A stretch of DNA of 64,000 nucleotides from CAYWYR01 sp964462685. GTDB taxonomy: Bacteria; Bacteroidota; Ignavibacteria; Kapaibacteriales; UBA2268. The notes below the pieces were generated by a model that was given only the letters and a program-made list of their open reading frames with translations, was not told the DNA's origin and searched no databases. The translations under genes and the position numbers were made by a program. Shown piece after piece: positions 7,675 through 16,064 of this stretch. The DNA lies in NCBI GenBank assembly GCA_964462685.1, contig CAYWYR010000006.1:62001-126000 (forward strand), in the 5' to 3' direction. Within the stretch, counting starts at the first letter, position 1. The number at the start of each line of letters is the position of its first letter.

Positions 7675-7710
7675 TACCAATAGATAATACAGCAATCAAT
7701 AAAGAAAAGT

Positions 7711-9087
7711 ATGGATAAGGTATTAAAGTATCTCAGTGATAACGAAGGTAGATTTCTGGAAGAGCTAAAAGAGTTTTTACGCTTTGAATCAGTAAGTACC
7801 CAAAAAGCGAGGCAAGCCGAAACCGACAAGTGTGCCGATTGGCTGGCTGGTAATATGAAAGCCGCGGGAATCGAAAACGTTGAGCTGATCAAAACCAAAT
7901 CCAATTCCTTAGTTTATGGCGACTACCTTCACGCGGGTGATGATAAACCGACTGTACTTGTTTACGGGCACTATGATGTACAACCTGAAGATCCTGTTGA
8001 CCTGTGGGACTCCCCACCATTCAAGCCAGAAGTAAGAGACGGATATATCTATGGGCGCGGCACTGCTGACGACAAAGGACAGGTATTCACGCACGTAAAA
8101 GCCTTGGAAGCGTTTATCCAAACAGGCGAGAACCCTGGCGTAAATGTAAAGTTCATTATCGAAGGCGAAGAAGAGTCCGGCAGTTACGCCATGACTGACT
8201 ACCTGATGGGTAGCACTGACAAAATCTCATGCGATGCGATACTGATATCCGATACTAGCTGGTTTTCAGAAGATATAGCCTCGATAACTTATGGCCTTCG
8301 TGGCATTACCGGACTTGAGATAAAGGTGATCGGCCCTGATCGTGACTTGCACTCAGGCACTTATGGCGGTGGAATAGAGAACCCTCTTAATGCTTTGTGC
8401 TACCTTGTATCGCAGCTCCATGATAGATATGGCAGAGTAACTATCCCCGGTTTTTACAATGGCATTGATGAGCTCACCGAGAAAGAAGAAGAAAATTTTG
8501 AATCCCTGCCTTTCTCAGATGAGGATTACGCTAAAGACCTTGACGTGCCTATGACTCACGGCGAGAAAGGTTATTCAACACTGAAAAGAATTTCTGTACG
8601 CCCTACTCTGGATCTGAATGGTATGTATGGCGGATACACAGGTGATGGACACAAATCTATAGTACCGTCTTATGCTGTTGCGAAGATGACGATGAGACTT
8701 GTACCAGGGCAAAAGTGGGAAGAAGTTCAGGATTTGGCGATGGAACATATAAAAAGAATAGCACCGCCAACGGTAAAAATAGAAGTAGAAGCCGAGCACG
8801 GCGGTAACCCAGTAGTGGCACCGCTCGATTCGCCAGGTATAAAAGCAGCAGCTATTGCGATGGAAAAAGGATTCGGAAAGAAAGTAGTTTTCACCCGCGA
8901 GGGCGGTTCAATTCCGATTGTAGAGCTGTTCCAAGATAAATTACAAGCACCAGCTGTGATGATGGGCTTCGGACTGGATTCAGATAATATCCATTCTCCT
9001 AATGAGAAATTCAAGGTATCACATTACTTCGGTGGTATTAAAGCTTCTGCGATATTTATGGATGAATACAGCAAAGCCAGTAAATAA
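7711..9087 (+). CDS. M20 family dipeptidase
   Basis: Cytosolic di-zinc peptidase of 458 residues. Zinc ligands fall in the expected places: His 87 in 'VLVYGHYDVQP', bridging Asp 120 in 'GRGTADDKGQ', the Glu pair in 'EGEEESGS' (catalytic base and ligand, near 153-154), Asp in 'ISDTSW', and a late His in 'DNIHSPNEKF'. A lid/dimerisation domain with 'RDLHSGTYGG' lies between. The length and 'YGHYDVQPEDP' wording fit the dipeptidase branch of M20 (carnosinase/PRK-type dipeptidases) rather than ArgE or DapE. It is followed after 26 bp by glyS in the same direction, so they may be co-transcribed. Substrate is unknown. Confidence 0.92.
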   Translation: MDKVLKYLSDNEGRFLEELKEFLRFESVSTQKARQAETDKCADWLAGNMKAAGIENVELIKTKSNSLVYGDYLHAGDDKPTVLVYGHYDVQPEDPVDLWDSPPFKPEVRDGYIYGRGTADDKGQVFTHVKALEAFIQTGENPGVNVKFIIEGEEESGSYAMTDYLMGSTDKISCDAILISDTSWFSEDIASITYGLRGITGLEIKVIGPDRDLHSGTYGGGIENPLNALCYLVSQLHDRYGRVTIPGFYNGIDELTEKEEENFESLPFSDEDYAKDLDVPMTHGEKGYSTLKRISVRPTLDLNGMYGGYTGDGHKSIVPSYAVAKMTMRLVPGQKWEEVQDLAMEHIKRIAPPTVKIEVEAEHGGNPVVAPLDSPGIKAAAIAMEKGFGKKVVFTREGGSIPIVELFQDKLQAPAVMMGFGLDSDNIHSPNEKFKVSHYFGGIKASAIFMDEYSKASK

Positions 9088-9113
9088 AAGAATATAAAAA
9101 CATAATAAATAAA

Positions 9114-10529
9114 ATGCCAGCTACTAATTTAGAAGACATCATATCCTTAGCTAAGCGCAAGGGCTTTATTTTTCAGTCCAGCGAGATTTATGGCGGCCTG
9201 AACGGCTGCTATGATTACGGACCGCTCGGGGTGGAACTCTTAAATAATATCAAGCAGTCATGGTGGAAGTCTATGACTTTCCGAGAGGATGTAGAAGGGA
9301 TTGACGCGTCGATTCTGATGCACCCAAAGGTATGGGATGCATCCGGCCACACAAGCCAGTTTTCCGATCCGATGATTGATAACAAGACATCAAAGCGCCG
9401 TTTCCGTGCGGATGTTCTTATCGAAGAGCATATTCAAAAGCTACGTAAGAAAAAGAAGAACGCAGATGCGGATGAATTAGAAAAAAAACTTGCCGAGGTT
9501 AAAGAAAACTCTGATTATTATGATCTAATCATGGCCGCCGAAATTAAGGATGAAGGTTCTGCCGACTGGACAGACGTGAAGAATTTTAATCTGATGTTCA
9601 AGACATTCATGGGGCCGGTGGAAGATAGCGGAGCTACTGTATACCTCCGCCCGGAATCAGCTCAGGGTATCTTCGTTAACTTCAAGAACGTTATGGAGTC
9701 TGCCCGCCAAAAAGTACCATTCGGTATCGCACAGATCGGCAAGGCTTTCCGTAATGAGATCAACACAAAGAACTTCGTATTCCGTACGCGAGAGTTTGAA
9801 CAGATGGAAATGCAGTATTTCGTAAAGCCCGGAACGGAGATGGAAGCTTTCGATCAGTGGCAGCAAACTCGCCTTGATTGGTTTACAAGCCATGGAATCG
9901 ATAGAAGCAGGCTTCGCATCAAGCCCCATGATAAATTAGCCCATTATGCCAACCGTGCAAGCGATATCGAATATGAATTCCCGTTTGGATTCGGTGAGAT
10001 CGAAGGTATACACTCCCGCACTGATTTTGACCTTAAGAAGCACCAAGAGTTTTCTGGTAAAAAGCTTGAATATGTCGATACCGTAAACAAAGAGCGATAC
10101 GTTCCTTACGTAGTAGAGACATCTGGAGGCGTTACCCGTTCGCTGATGGCTTTCTTATGTGAGGCTTACGAGATGGAAACTATAACTGATGATAAGGGTA
10201 GGGAAGACAAGCGGGCTGTTCTGCATCTCGACTATGACCTAGCCCCAGTAAAGGTAGCGGTTTTCCCGCTTGTGAATAAAGATGGGATGCCAGAAGCCGC
10301 CCGCGATATCTTCAATGATATCCAAAAATCCTATAAAGCCACTTACGACCATGCCGGAGCAATAGGCAAGCGCTACCGCCGCCAGGATGAAGTTGGCACG
10401 CCTTATTGCGTTACAATCGACGGCGAAACCACCGCAAACGGTACCGTCACTATTCGTGACCGCGACACAATGGAGCAGGATACTATCCCTGCCGATAATA
10501 TCCGTAGCTATATAGAGGGAAAGAGATAG
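9114..10529 (+). CDS. glyS: Glycyl-tRNA synthetase, homodimeric type
   Basis: Charges tRNA-Gly. The 471-residue protein is the alpha2 class II form, not the separate alpha/beta form of many Gram-negatives. Landmarks: 'RKGFIFQSSEIYGGLNGCYDYGPLG' split across residues ~14-40, 'GHTSQFSDPM' in motif 1 region, 'YLRPESAQGIFVNF' , motif 2 'GIAQIGKAFRNEI', 'FRTREFEQMEMQYFV', and motif 3 'ETSGGVTRSLMAFL'. The C-terminal ~100 residues form the anticodon-binding domain ('LAPVKVAVFPLVNKDG' to 'GTVTIRDRDTMEQ'). Start ATG 9114 follows an A-rich leader without a clear ribosome binding site. Confidence 0.97.
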   Translation: MPATNLEDIISLAKRKGFIFQSSEIYGGLNGCYDYGPLGVELLNNIKQSWWKSMTFREDVEGIDASILMHPKVWDASGHTSQFSDPMIDNKTSKRRFRADVLIEEHIQKLRKKKKNADADELEKKLAEVKENSDYYDLIMAAEIKDEGSADWTDVKNFNLMFKTFMGPVEDSGATVYLRPESAQGIFVNFKNVMESARQKVPFGIAQIGKAFRNEINTKNFVFRTREFEQMEMQYFVKPGTEMEAFDQWQQTRLDWFTSHGIDRSRLRIKPHDKLAHYANRASDIEYEFPFGFGEIEGIHSRTDFDLKKHQEFSGKKLEYVDTVNKERYVPYVVETSGGVTRSLMAFLCEAYEMETITDDKGREDKRAVLHLDYDLAPVKVAVFPLVNKDGMPEAARDIFNDIQKSYKATYDHAGAIGKRYRRQDEVGTPYCVTIDGETTANGTVTIRDRDTMEQDTIPADNIRSYIEGKR

Positions 10530-10577
10530 AACCATGGAAGAAGAATTAAATATAAATACTATTAAATCATAGCTTCT

Positions 10578-11342
10578 TTGGATATAACTTCCGATAAATA
10601 TTACTCTGAATATTATGAAGCGATCGGACATAAAATAGATGGTTTGATCGCTTCTTTTGAATTTCATAATACTGCTGATTTAACATACAGTACCAAAACC
10701 TCAGCTGTGTACTCATCACAGATTGAAGGCAGTAGAGTAGATCTCAATAGCTATATGAATAGCAAGCTTTCAGATAGCAAATTTAGTCTTCAAAAGGATA
10801 TAGAAGAGATAAATGATCTTGTAGAAGCGTATAAAATGGCTCAGTCAACACCATTGAACGAAGAAAATCTATTAAAGGCACACTCTATTCTTTCAACTAG
10901 TTTCTTGATTAAAAGTAGCCAAGGTATTTATAGAACTTCACCCGTTGGAGTGTTCGGTAAATCTGGGCTCACCTATTTGGCTGTAGAGCCTGAATATGTA
11001 GCCCGTGAAATGGCAAAATTGATGGAGGATGTAAAATCACTTATTGATTCAGAGATTATTATCGAAAAGGTATTCTACCATGCCTCACTACTACATTTGA
11101 GATTTGCTCACGTACATCCCTTTATGGACGGTAACGGTAGGGTAGCAAGGCTTATTGAAAAATGGTTTTTAGCAGAGAAACTGGGAGAAAAGTTTTGGAA
11201 GCTGACATCCGAGAAAAATTATTTAGATAACAGACAAGAATACTATGATTCGATTGATATGGGTGTGAACTTTTATGAACTAGAATATAGTCGATGTCAA
11301 CATTTTCTATATATGCTCCCAGAAGCTCTCACCTCAGAATAG
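10578..11342 (+). CDS. Fic family protein (possible AMP transferase)
   Basis: Fic proteins usually transfer AMP to target hydroxyls. Counting from the TTG start, the Fic motif 'HPFMDGNGRVAR' has its catalytic His at about 180, preceded by 'ASLLHLRFAHV'. The flap region 'GVFGKSGLTYLAVEP' is near 124-138. An N-terminal 'SSQIEG' (46-51) fits the (S/T)xxxE(G/N) inhibitory helix of class II Fic proteins, so autoinhibition is expected. The start is doubtful. TTG 10578 is the only common start after a TAA at 10563, and it has no ribosome binding site. Just upstream is ATGGAAGAAGAATT... (10534), which runs for 12 codons in another frame into TAG at 10570-10572. A one-base indel would join the two, so the gene may be frameshifted, or the region may contain a sequencing error close to the scaffold gap. 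Confidence 0.85.
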   Translation: MDITSDKYYSEYYEAIGHKIDGLIASFEFHNTADLTYSTKTSAVYSSQIEGSRVDLNSYMNSKLSDSKFSLQKDIEEINDLVEAYKMAQSTPLNEENLLKAHSILSTSFLIKSSQGIYRTSPVGVFGKSGLTYLAVEPEYVAREMAKLMEDVKSLIDSEIIIEKVFYHASLLHLRFAHVHPFMDGNGRVARLIEKWFLAEKLGEKFWKLTSEKNYLDNRQEYYDSIDMGVNFYELEYSRCQHFLYMLPEALTSE

Positions 11343-11369
11343 CTGTTTATTTTAAGTGTCTTATAATAT

Positions 11370-11469
11370 NNNNNNNNNNNNNNNNNNNNNNNNNNNNNNN
11401 NNNNNNNNNNNNNNNNNNNNNNNNNNNNNNNNNNNNNNNNNNNNNNNNNNNNNNNNNNNNNNNNNNNNN
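11370..11469. other. Assembly gap (100 N)
   Basis: Exactly 100 undetermined bases, the usual placeholder for a scaffold join of unknown true length. It cuts a minus-strand antitoxin-like gene. Any toxin partner could be hidden in it. Gene order across it depends on the scaffolding being right. Confidence 0.99.
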
Positions 11470-11614
11470 TTTCATCTGCCTTTCGGTATTCTTCGGCTTT
11501 GATAATTGCTTCAGCTGCCGAATCAATATCTGTGTATTCGCCGCTATCGACCAGTTTGGTGAGATACTTTGTTGTTTCTTCATTTACTTGGATTTGTGCC
11601 ATTTTGGATTTCAT
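11470..11614 (-). CDS. ParD-like (ribbon-helix-helix) antitoxin, truncated by the gap
   Basis: About 44-48 residues remain before the N run. From the Met at 11602: 'MAQIQVNEETTKYLTKLVD' then 'SGEYTDIDSAAEAIIKAEEY'. This is the CC2985/ParD pattern of a short DNA-binding beta-strand, 'LVDSGEYxSxxxAxxxAI' helix-helix and the beginning of the toxin-binding tail. A Met at 11614 ('MKSK' extension) is an alternative start. The rest of the gene and a ParE/RelE-type toxin, normally directly downstream, would be inside the gap. The call rests on the N-terminal half only. Confidence 0.6.
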
Positions 11615-11750
11615 TTTATATGATAGGGTGTCTAAAAATTTACGTAAGAGTAATGTCAAGTGTTTACTTAGTTACCCATTTATAATAACGTAAAGGAAGA
11701 TGATTCGTATATTGTAATCGTAAAAGCAATATCAATCAGGCGGAATACAA

Positions 11751-12566
11751 ATGGCTAACCAAGATATATCACAACAAGAAGCTAAGCAACAGGTAAAAGA
11801 ATTCTGGAACGATGCTACTTGCGGCACTTGGGAAGTCGATAAGGAAAAGTTCTCCAAAGAGTATTTCGATGAGATTGAAAAGCAGCGCTACAGTAAAGAA
11901 CCAGAGATCAAGGATTTTGCTGATTTCAAGAGCGGACAAGGCAAGGATCTTCTGGAGGTTGGTGTGGGTGCGGCTACTGATTTTATCAACTGGGTCAGGA
12001 ACGGAGCAAACGCTCATGGTATCGACCTGACACCTCAGGCGATAGAACATGCAAAGCACAGGCTAGAACTTGAAGGCCTGAAAGCAGCAGAACTGCAAGT
12101 AGCCGATAGCGAGAGTCTTCCATTTCCCGATAACAGGTTCGATATGGTATATTCTTGGGGTGTGGTTCACCATACACCCGATACGCCTAAAGCTGTAAGG
12201 GAAATAATAAGGGTACTGAAGCCGGGCGGTACTGCTAAGATCATGGTCTACAACAGAAAATCAGTGCTTGCTGTAATGTTTTGGATAAAACATGCTTTAT
12301 TGAAAGGCAAGCCTGGCCAGAGCATTAACGATGTGCTAAATGACCACATGGAAAGCTTCGGTACCAAAGGCTATACTACAGGCGAGATAAGAGAGATGGT
12401 AAAAGATCAGCCTATCGATAACTTGGTAGTAGATACGATTATGACTTACTATGATAGAGCTGAGCGTTTTGGCCCGCCACAGAAAATAGTATCAAAAGTT
12501 CTCCAGACTTTGATGGACAAAAAAAATTCAGGCTGGTTTCTGACATTTACTTTCACTAAGAAATAA
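11751..12566 (+). CDS. Class I SAM-dependent methyltransferase
   Basis: A 271-residue methyltransferase of the UbiE/type-11 group. SAM motifs: motif I 'DLLEVGVGAATDFINWV' (near 66-80), 'AHGIDLTPQAIEHA' with the ribose-binding Asp, 'VADSESLPFPDNRFDMVYSWGVVHHTPD' (motifs II/post-II) and 'IIRVLKPGGTAKIMVY' (motif III). The N-terminal 'VKEFWNDATCGTW' is a recurrent lead-in in small-molecule methyltransferases near sugar or secondary-metabolite genes, but no such cluster is present here. The C-terminal ~90 residues are helical and may form the substrate lid. Substrate unknown. It converges on the MscS gene with only 3 bp between the stops. Confidence 0.87.
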   Translation: MANQDISQQEAKQQVKEFWNDATCGTWEVDKEKFSKEYFDEIEKQRYSKEPEIKDFADFKSGQGKDLLEVGVGAATDFINWVRNGANAHGIDLTPQAIEHAKHRLELEGLKAAELQVADSESLPFPDNRFDMVYSWGVVHHTPDTPKAVREIIRVLKPGGTAKIMVYNRKSVLAVMFWIKHALLKGKPGQSINDVLNDHMESFGTKGYTTGEIREMVKDQPIDNLVVDTIMTYYDRAERFGPPQKIVSKVLQTLMDKKNSGWFLTFTFTKK

Positions 12567-12569
12567 ATC

Positions 12570-14342
12570 CTACTCGCCGCCTGAGCCTTCAATACCATCA
12601 CGATATTTTCTTGGCTTCAGGTAATTACCTTTTCTAGATTTTCTGCTTTCCATATACTTATCTACTTTACGAAGGAATTCATCCCTGGTCTCGTTGTATA
12701 AAGGTGTCTTAGGTTCCTGCCCTGGGAAGTCCTCGATATGGAGTGTAGTAGTAGGAAATGCAAACCTAACACCCAAGTCTTTCGCTAAATGCAGTGATTC
12801 TAAAATGAACTCCTGTCTTGCCTCTAATTCAGCCGTCCAATTATCAACCACGAAAAATACGTACACTAGAATATCTAAGCTATGATCTGCAAACTCATTT
12901 AGGTGGATCTCATAGTTGTCTTTTAAGGAAACATCCATATCCAGTAGTACTTGTCGCAGACCGTCCACATAGCTTTCTATAAGGTCCGGTGGAGTGTCAT
13001 AAGTAATTGAGATAGTGGCTTTATATCTCCTGTAGAGCCTTTTGCCCATATTATCTATCTTGCCGTCCGCAATTTTGCCATTTGGTACTGATACCACGGA
13101 ATTATAAAATGTTCGGATCCTTGTGGAGCGTATCCCTACTTCCTCTACTATTCCTTCAGCCCCTTCAAATACTATCCAGTCATTCAAATCAAATGGCTGA
13201 TCTATATATATAGTGATAGAACCAAGGAGATTCTTCACAGTATCCTGAGCCGCTAGAGCAAACGCCAAACCGCCAATCGATACACCTGCCAGAAGTGGTG
13301 CCAGATCGAATCCGAGGGCATCCACTACATAGAATATACCTACTATTACCACTAATCCTTTGAGAAGTCGCCTTACAAGTGGTACAAGGTTATCGTCGAT
13401 TTTAGTTGCTGTACGGCTCGCAAAGGCCGAATAGATGTCCCCTACAAGATCGGTCAGCTTAAATACGGTATATGTAAGTATAATAGGCGTAGCGACTTTT
13501 ATTATGTATAATATCGTCGCTGAATATTCTATCGGTAAATTGATTAAAGGTAAAGCTTTAGAGAAAAGAAACAGAACCGCTATTATACTAAGCGGCCTTG
13601 ATACAGGCTCCATATACTCGGCTAACGCGTTGGTTCTTCCGAATTTATTAAATAGCCGTATTAGTATTTTGCTAAATATTAGGTTGAGTATAAAGTAAAG
13701 CAAAACAGCTATTACAAGAAATATACCCAGCCAGATCCATTGCCATGTTTCAAGGCCGAAGTATTCATCAGTCCAGTCTTTCCCTAGTATTTCCTGTAGT
13801 GAGTATTCCTCTAATTCCTCATATTCAGCAAACAGGACAGGGATCATTTTTACTGTTTCTTTGGAATAAAGCCATTTACCGTCCTGAAGAGAAAGATATA
13901 TTTCAGGTCTTTCTTCGGCTAGAATATATCTCTGTTTATTGGTAGAAGTATCTCTATATGCTGGATCTTTGGGAAGATTTTCTACATCGATATATAAGCC
14001 TTCGTAATCAAGAACTTTTTTAATTTTTATAGCTATATCCCGACGTGCTTTAAGATTATTTCCAGGAATAGTCATCGCTGCTATGTTTGGCCTGTAGCTT
14101 TCCTTTTGAAGGTTGGAAAGGTGAGTCATCACTGTAAGATAAGGTGATTCAACGCTTTCATAAACTATTTCACCACCTATAGAATCAGAAACATCTGTAA
14201 GTACGTTTTCATCTGTAACGGCAGAAGTATCTGTCTCTTCAAGTTGTTGGGCATATAATGCACTTATACAAATCGCCAAGAAAAAGGTGATTACAATCGG
14301 CCTGTAATTCTGGATTATACTTCTTAATATATCTGATACCAT
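12570..14342 (-). CDS. MscS-family mechanosensitive ion channel
   Basis: A 590-residue inner-membrane channel that would release solutes on osmotic downshift. Residues 1-31 are a signal peptide (FFLAICISALYA before QQ). A ~170-residue soluble, probably periplasmic, domain follows. Then come about four hydrophobic segments beginning with 'WQWIWLGIFLVIAVLLYFIL'. The pore-lining helix is 'LLAGVSIGGLAFALAAQ', rich in Gly and Ala as in MscS TM3. The MscS beta-domain follows ('GSITIYIDQPFDLNDWIVF', 'GIVEEVGIRSTRIRTF', 'VSVPNGKIADGKIDN'). The C-terminal ~70 residues are highly charged. It is larger than E. coli MscS and closer in layout to MscK/YbdG-like relatives. Start is 13 bp from the trmD stop, suggesting co-transcription with trmD. 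Confidence 0.92.
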   Translation of the reverse strand: MVSDILRSIIQNYRPIVITFFLAICISALYAQQLEETDTSAVTDENVLTDVSDSIGGEIVYESVESPYLTVMTHLSNLQKESYRPNIAAMTIPGNNLKARRDIAIKIKKVLDYEGLYIDVENLPKDPAYRDTSTNKQRYILAEERPEIYLSLQDGKWLYSKETVKMIPVLFAEYEELEEYSLQEILGKDWTDEYFGLETWQWIWLGIFLVIAVLLYFILNLIFSKILIRLFNKFGRTNALAEYMEPVSRPLSIIAVLFLFSKALPLINLPIEYSATILYIIKVATPIILTYTVFKLTDLVGDIYSAFASRTATKIDDNLVPLVRRLLKGLVVIVGIFYVVDALGFDLAPLLAGVSIGGLAFALAAQDTVKNLLGSITIYIDQPFDLNDWIVFEGAEGIVEEVGIRSTRIRTFYNSVVSVPNGKIADGKIDNMGKRLYRRYKATISITYDTPPDLIESYVDGLRQVLLDMDVSLKDNYEIHLNEFADHSLDILVYVFFVVDNWTAELEARQEFILESLHLAKDLGVRFAFPTTTLHIEDFPGQEPKTPLYNETRDEFLRKVDKYMESRKSRKGNYLKPRKYRDGIEGSGGE

Positions 14343-14355
14343 ATCGAGTTTGATC

Positions 14356-15039
14356 CTATTTAAGTAGGTCTGGTCTTCTTTGTTGTGTTTTAAGAATAGA
14401 TTCTTTTTCTTTCCAAGCCTCTATTTTAGCATGGTCGCCACTTAGCAGTATATCCGGTACTTTATACCCACGGAAATCCTGTGGTTTAGTATATATAGGC
14501 GGTTCCAGAAGGCCATCCATATAGCTGTCTGTAAGTGCCGAGCCGGAATCTCCTATAGCCCCAGGCACTAACCTAACAATACTGTCTATCATAACCATAG
14601 CCGGAAGCTCCCCACCGGTAAGCACATATTCCCCGATAGAGATTTCCCTTGTTACGATGTTTTGGCGTATGCGTTCATCAATGCCTTTATAATGGCCGCA
14701 GATTATCATCACATTCCTGTACATAGAAAATTCATTGGCAATTGATTGGTCAAGCATTTCACCGTCTGCTGCCATATATATCACTTCCTCATAATCTCTT
14801 TCAGCCATCAGCATGTCATAGCATTTATAGATAGGTTCGCATTTCATAACCATGCCCGCGCCGCCTCCATAAGGGGTATCATCTATTCTTTTCCACTTAT
14901 CAGCTGAATAATCGTGCAGGTTATGAAGGTGATACTCGAAAATGCCTTTCTCTTTCGCCCTGCCTAAAATAGATGAATCCATACCGCCTGAAAAAAGATC
15001 AGGATGCCCTGTCAATATGTCGAATCTTAATTTGCTCAA
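14356..15039 (-). CDS. trmD: tRNA (guanine-37-N1)-methyltransferase TrmD
   Basis: Methylates G37 next to the anticodon and prevents +1 frameshifting. The 227-residue SPOUT protein has the knot motifs: 'DILTGHPDLF' at the N-terminus, 'DDTPYGGGAGMVM' near 56-68, 'IICGHYKGIDERI' near 110, 'EISIGEYVLTGGELPAMV' and 'IGDSGSALTDS' with the C-terminal 'YTKPQDFRGYKVPDILLSG'. In many bacteria trmD sits with rpsP, rimM and rplS; here it stands alone ahead of an MscS channel, so the ribosomal context has been lost. Confidence 0.97.
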   Translation of the reverse strand: MSKLRFDILTGHPDLFSGGMDSSILGRAKEKGIFEYHLHNLHDYSADKWKRIDDTPYGGGAGMVMKCEPIYKCYDMLMAERDYEEVIYMAADGEMLDQSIANEFSMYRNVMIICGHYKGIDERIRQNIVTREISIGEYVLTGGELPAMVMIDSIVRLVPGAIGDSGSALTDSYMDGLLEPPIYTKPQDFRGYKVPDILLSGDHAKIEAWKEKESILKTQQRRPDLLK

Positions 15040-15113
15040 GTTTATAGTAGACTTTATGAACGGAATTGGAATATTTTTCCTAATTTTATTCAGAGAATTT
15101 TAAAGATAATCAA

Positions 15114-16064
15114 ATGGATCAACCCATGAAACGATTCGGTTCAATATTTACTTTTATAATATCATTATTTCTAGGATCTATCAATCTCTGTGGTGATGAA
15201 AACCTTATTATCAACCCTGAAGTACTGCCGGAAACCATTTATACTATAGAATATAGTGAGTACGAAGAATCAAATTTCTCTTTTTTCGTACCCAGGCCAG
15301 TTGGAGTAGATTCGGAGAGATTATTTTATAGTTCACTTCAATACAAATTTAGGCTTACTACTGAAATATCAAATACCCACGGCGTTGGGTCATTTATGCG
15401 TTTTACCGCTGAGATACTTGAGTATAGTAATGATTCACAAGGTGATTTTACTATCAATACCAATGCTGATATTAATAATATTATTGGAGTTGAAGTAGGA
15501 GGGATATTGGTTGATGGTAATAATATTCAATTTGATAACACCGATGAACCTCTGAAAGCTAATGTTGCTGGTTTAGTTCTTGGGATGATCAAAAATCTAT
15601 ATGATGTAAACGGCGAGATCAGTTCTGAAGGTAAAAATCTAAAAGAGATAGCCGATGAAGATGAATTTAGGGTTGATTTTGCTTCTATAACTAAGGAATA
15701 CCCTGGAATGATAGGACTGTACTCTATGGATTATCCCGAACAGCAAACATTCGGGTTAGCCATGCCTTTGGAGTTTCAGATAATTAATGATATTCCGTTT
15801 TATGTCCTAAATTACTATGAGCGTGCTATGATATTTGCTAACAAAAAAGAATATGAGTTAATCAACAGAACGCCGAATCAACCGTTTTTTTCAGAAGAAG
15901 ATCTAAGTGGTGAGATCGATATCATGTGTTTTTATAATAAAGATTCTAAACACATCGAGTCCTTCCAGAAAAAGGAAAAAATTACTACGCAAGTAAATGA
16001 ATCCAGTCCTAAACCCTATAAAGTATTAACTAAAGAAGTTAAAATGAAAGTTCAGATAAACTGA
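15114..16064 (+). CDS. Exported protein of unknown function (316 aa)
   Basis: I do not recognise this family. The N-terminus is a signal peptide (MKRFGSIFTFIISLFLGS, then NLCGDE). The Cys after 'SINL' could be a lipobox-like Cys, but the fit is weak. An internal Met 5 (15126) gives a more typical signal start. The mature part is acidic, rich in Asn, Asp and Tyr, with no repeats or membrane segments, and ends in a Lys-rich stretch. The segment 'FRLTTEISNTHGVGSFMRFTAEI' and following alternation suggest beta structure. Its stop directly abuts the stop of the converging CCA-adding enzyme gene. Probably periplasmic or outer-membrane associated (inference). Confidence 0.7.
   Translation: MDQPMKRFGSIFTFIISLFLGSINLCGDENLIINPEVLPETIYTIEYSEYEESNFSFFVPRPVGVDSERLFYSSLQYKFRLTTEISNTHGVGSFMRFTAEILEYSNDSQGDFTINTNADINNIIGVEVGGILVDGNNIQFDNTDEPLKANVAGLVLGMIKNLYDVNGEISSEGKNLKEIADEDEFRVDFASITKEYPGMIGLYSMDYPEQQTFGLAMPLEFQIINDIPFYVLNYYERAMIFANKKEYELINRTPNQPFFSEEDLSGEIDIMCFYNKDSKHIESFQKKEKITTQVNESSPKPYKVLTKEVKMKVQIN

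Larger units (their letters stand above)
7373..7710. other. 338-bp divergent intergenic region
   Basis: AT-rich region between the divergently oriented NmrA-like gene and the M20 peptidase. No ORF with recognisable content. It contains a possible decayed end of the DUF559 inverted repeat (7543-7580) and a TAACTTTG box (7667-7674) of the Bacteroidota -7 type before the peptidase start. Confidence 0.6.
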
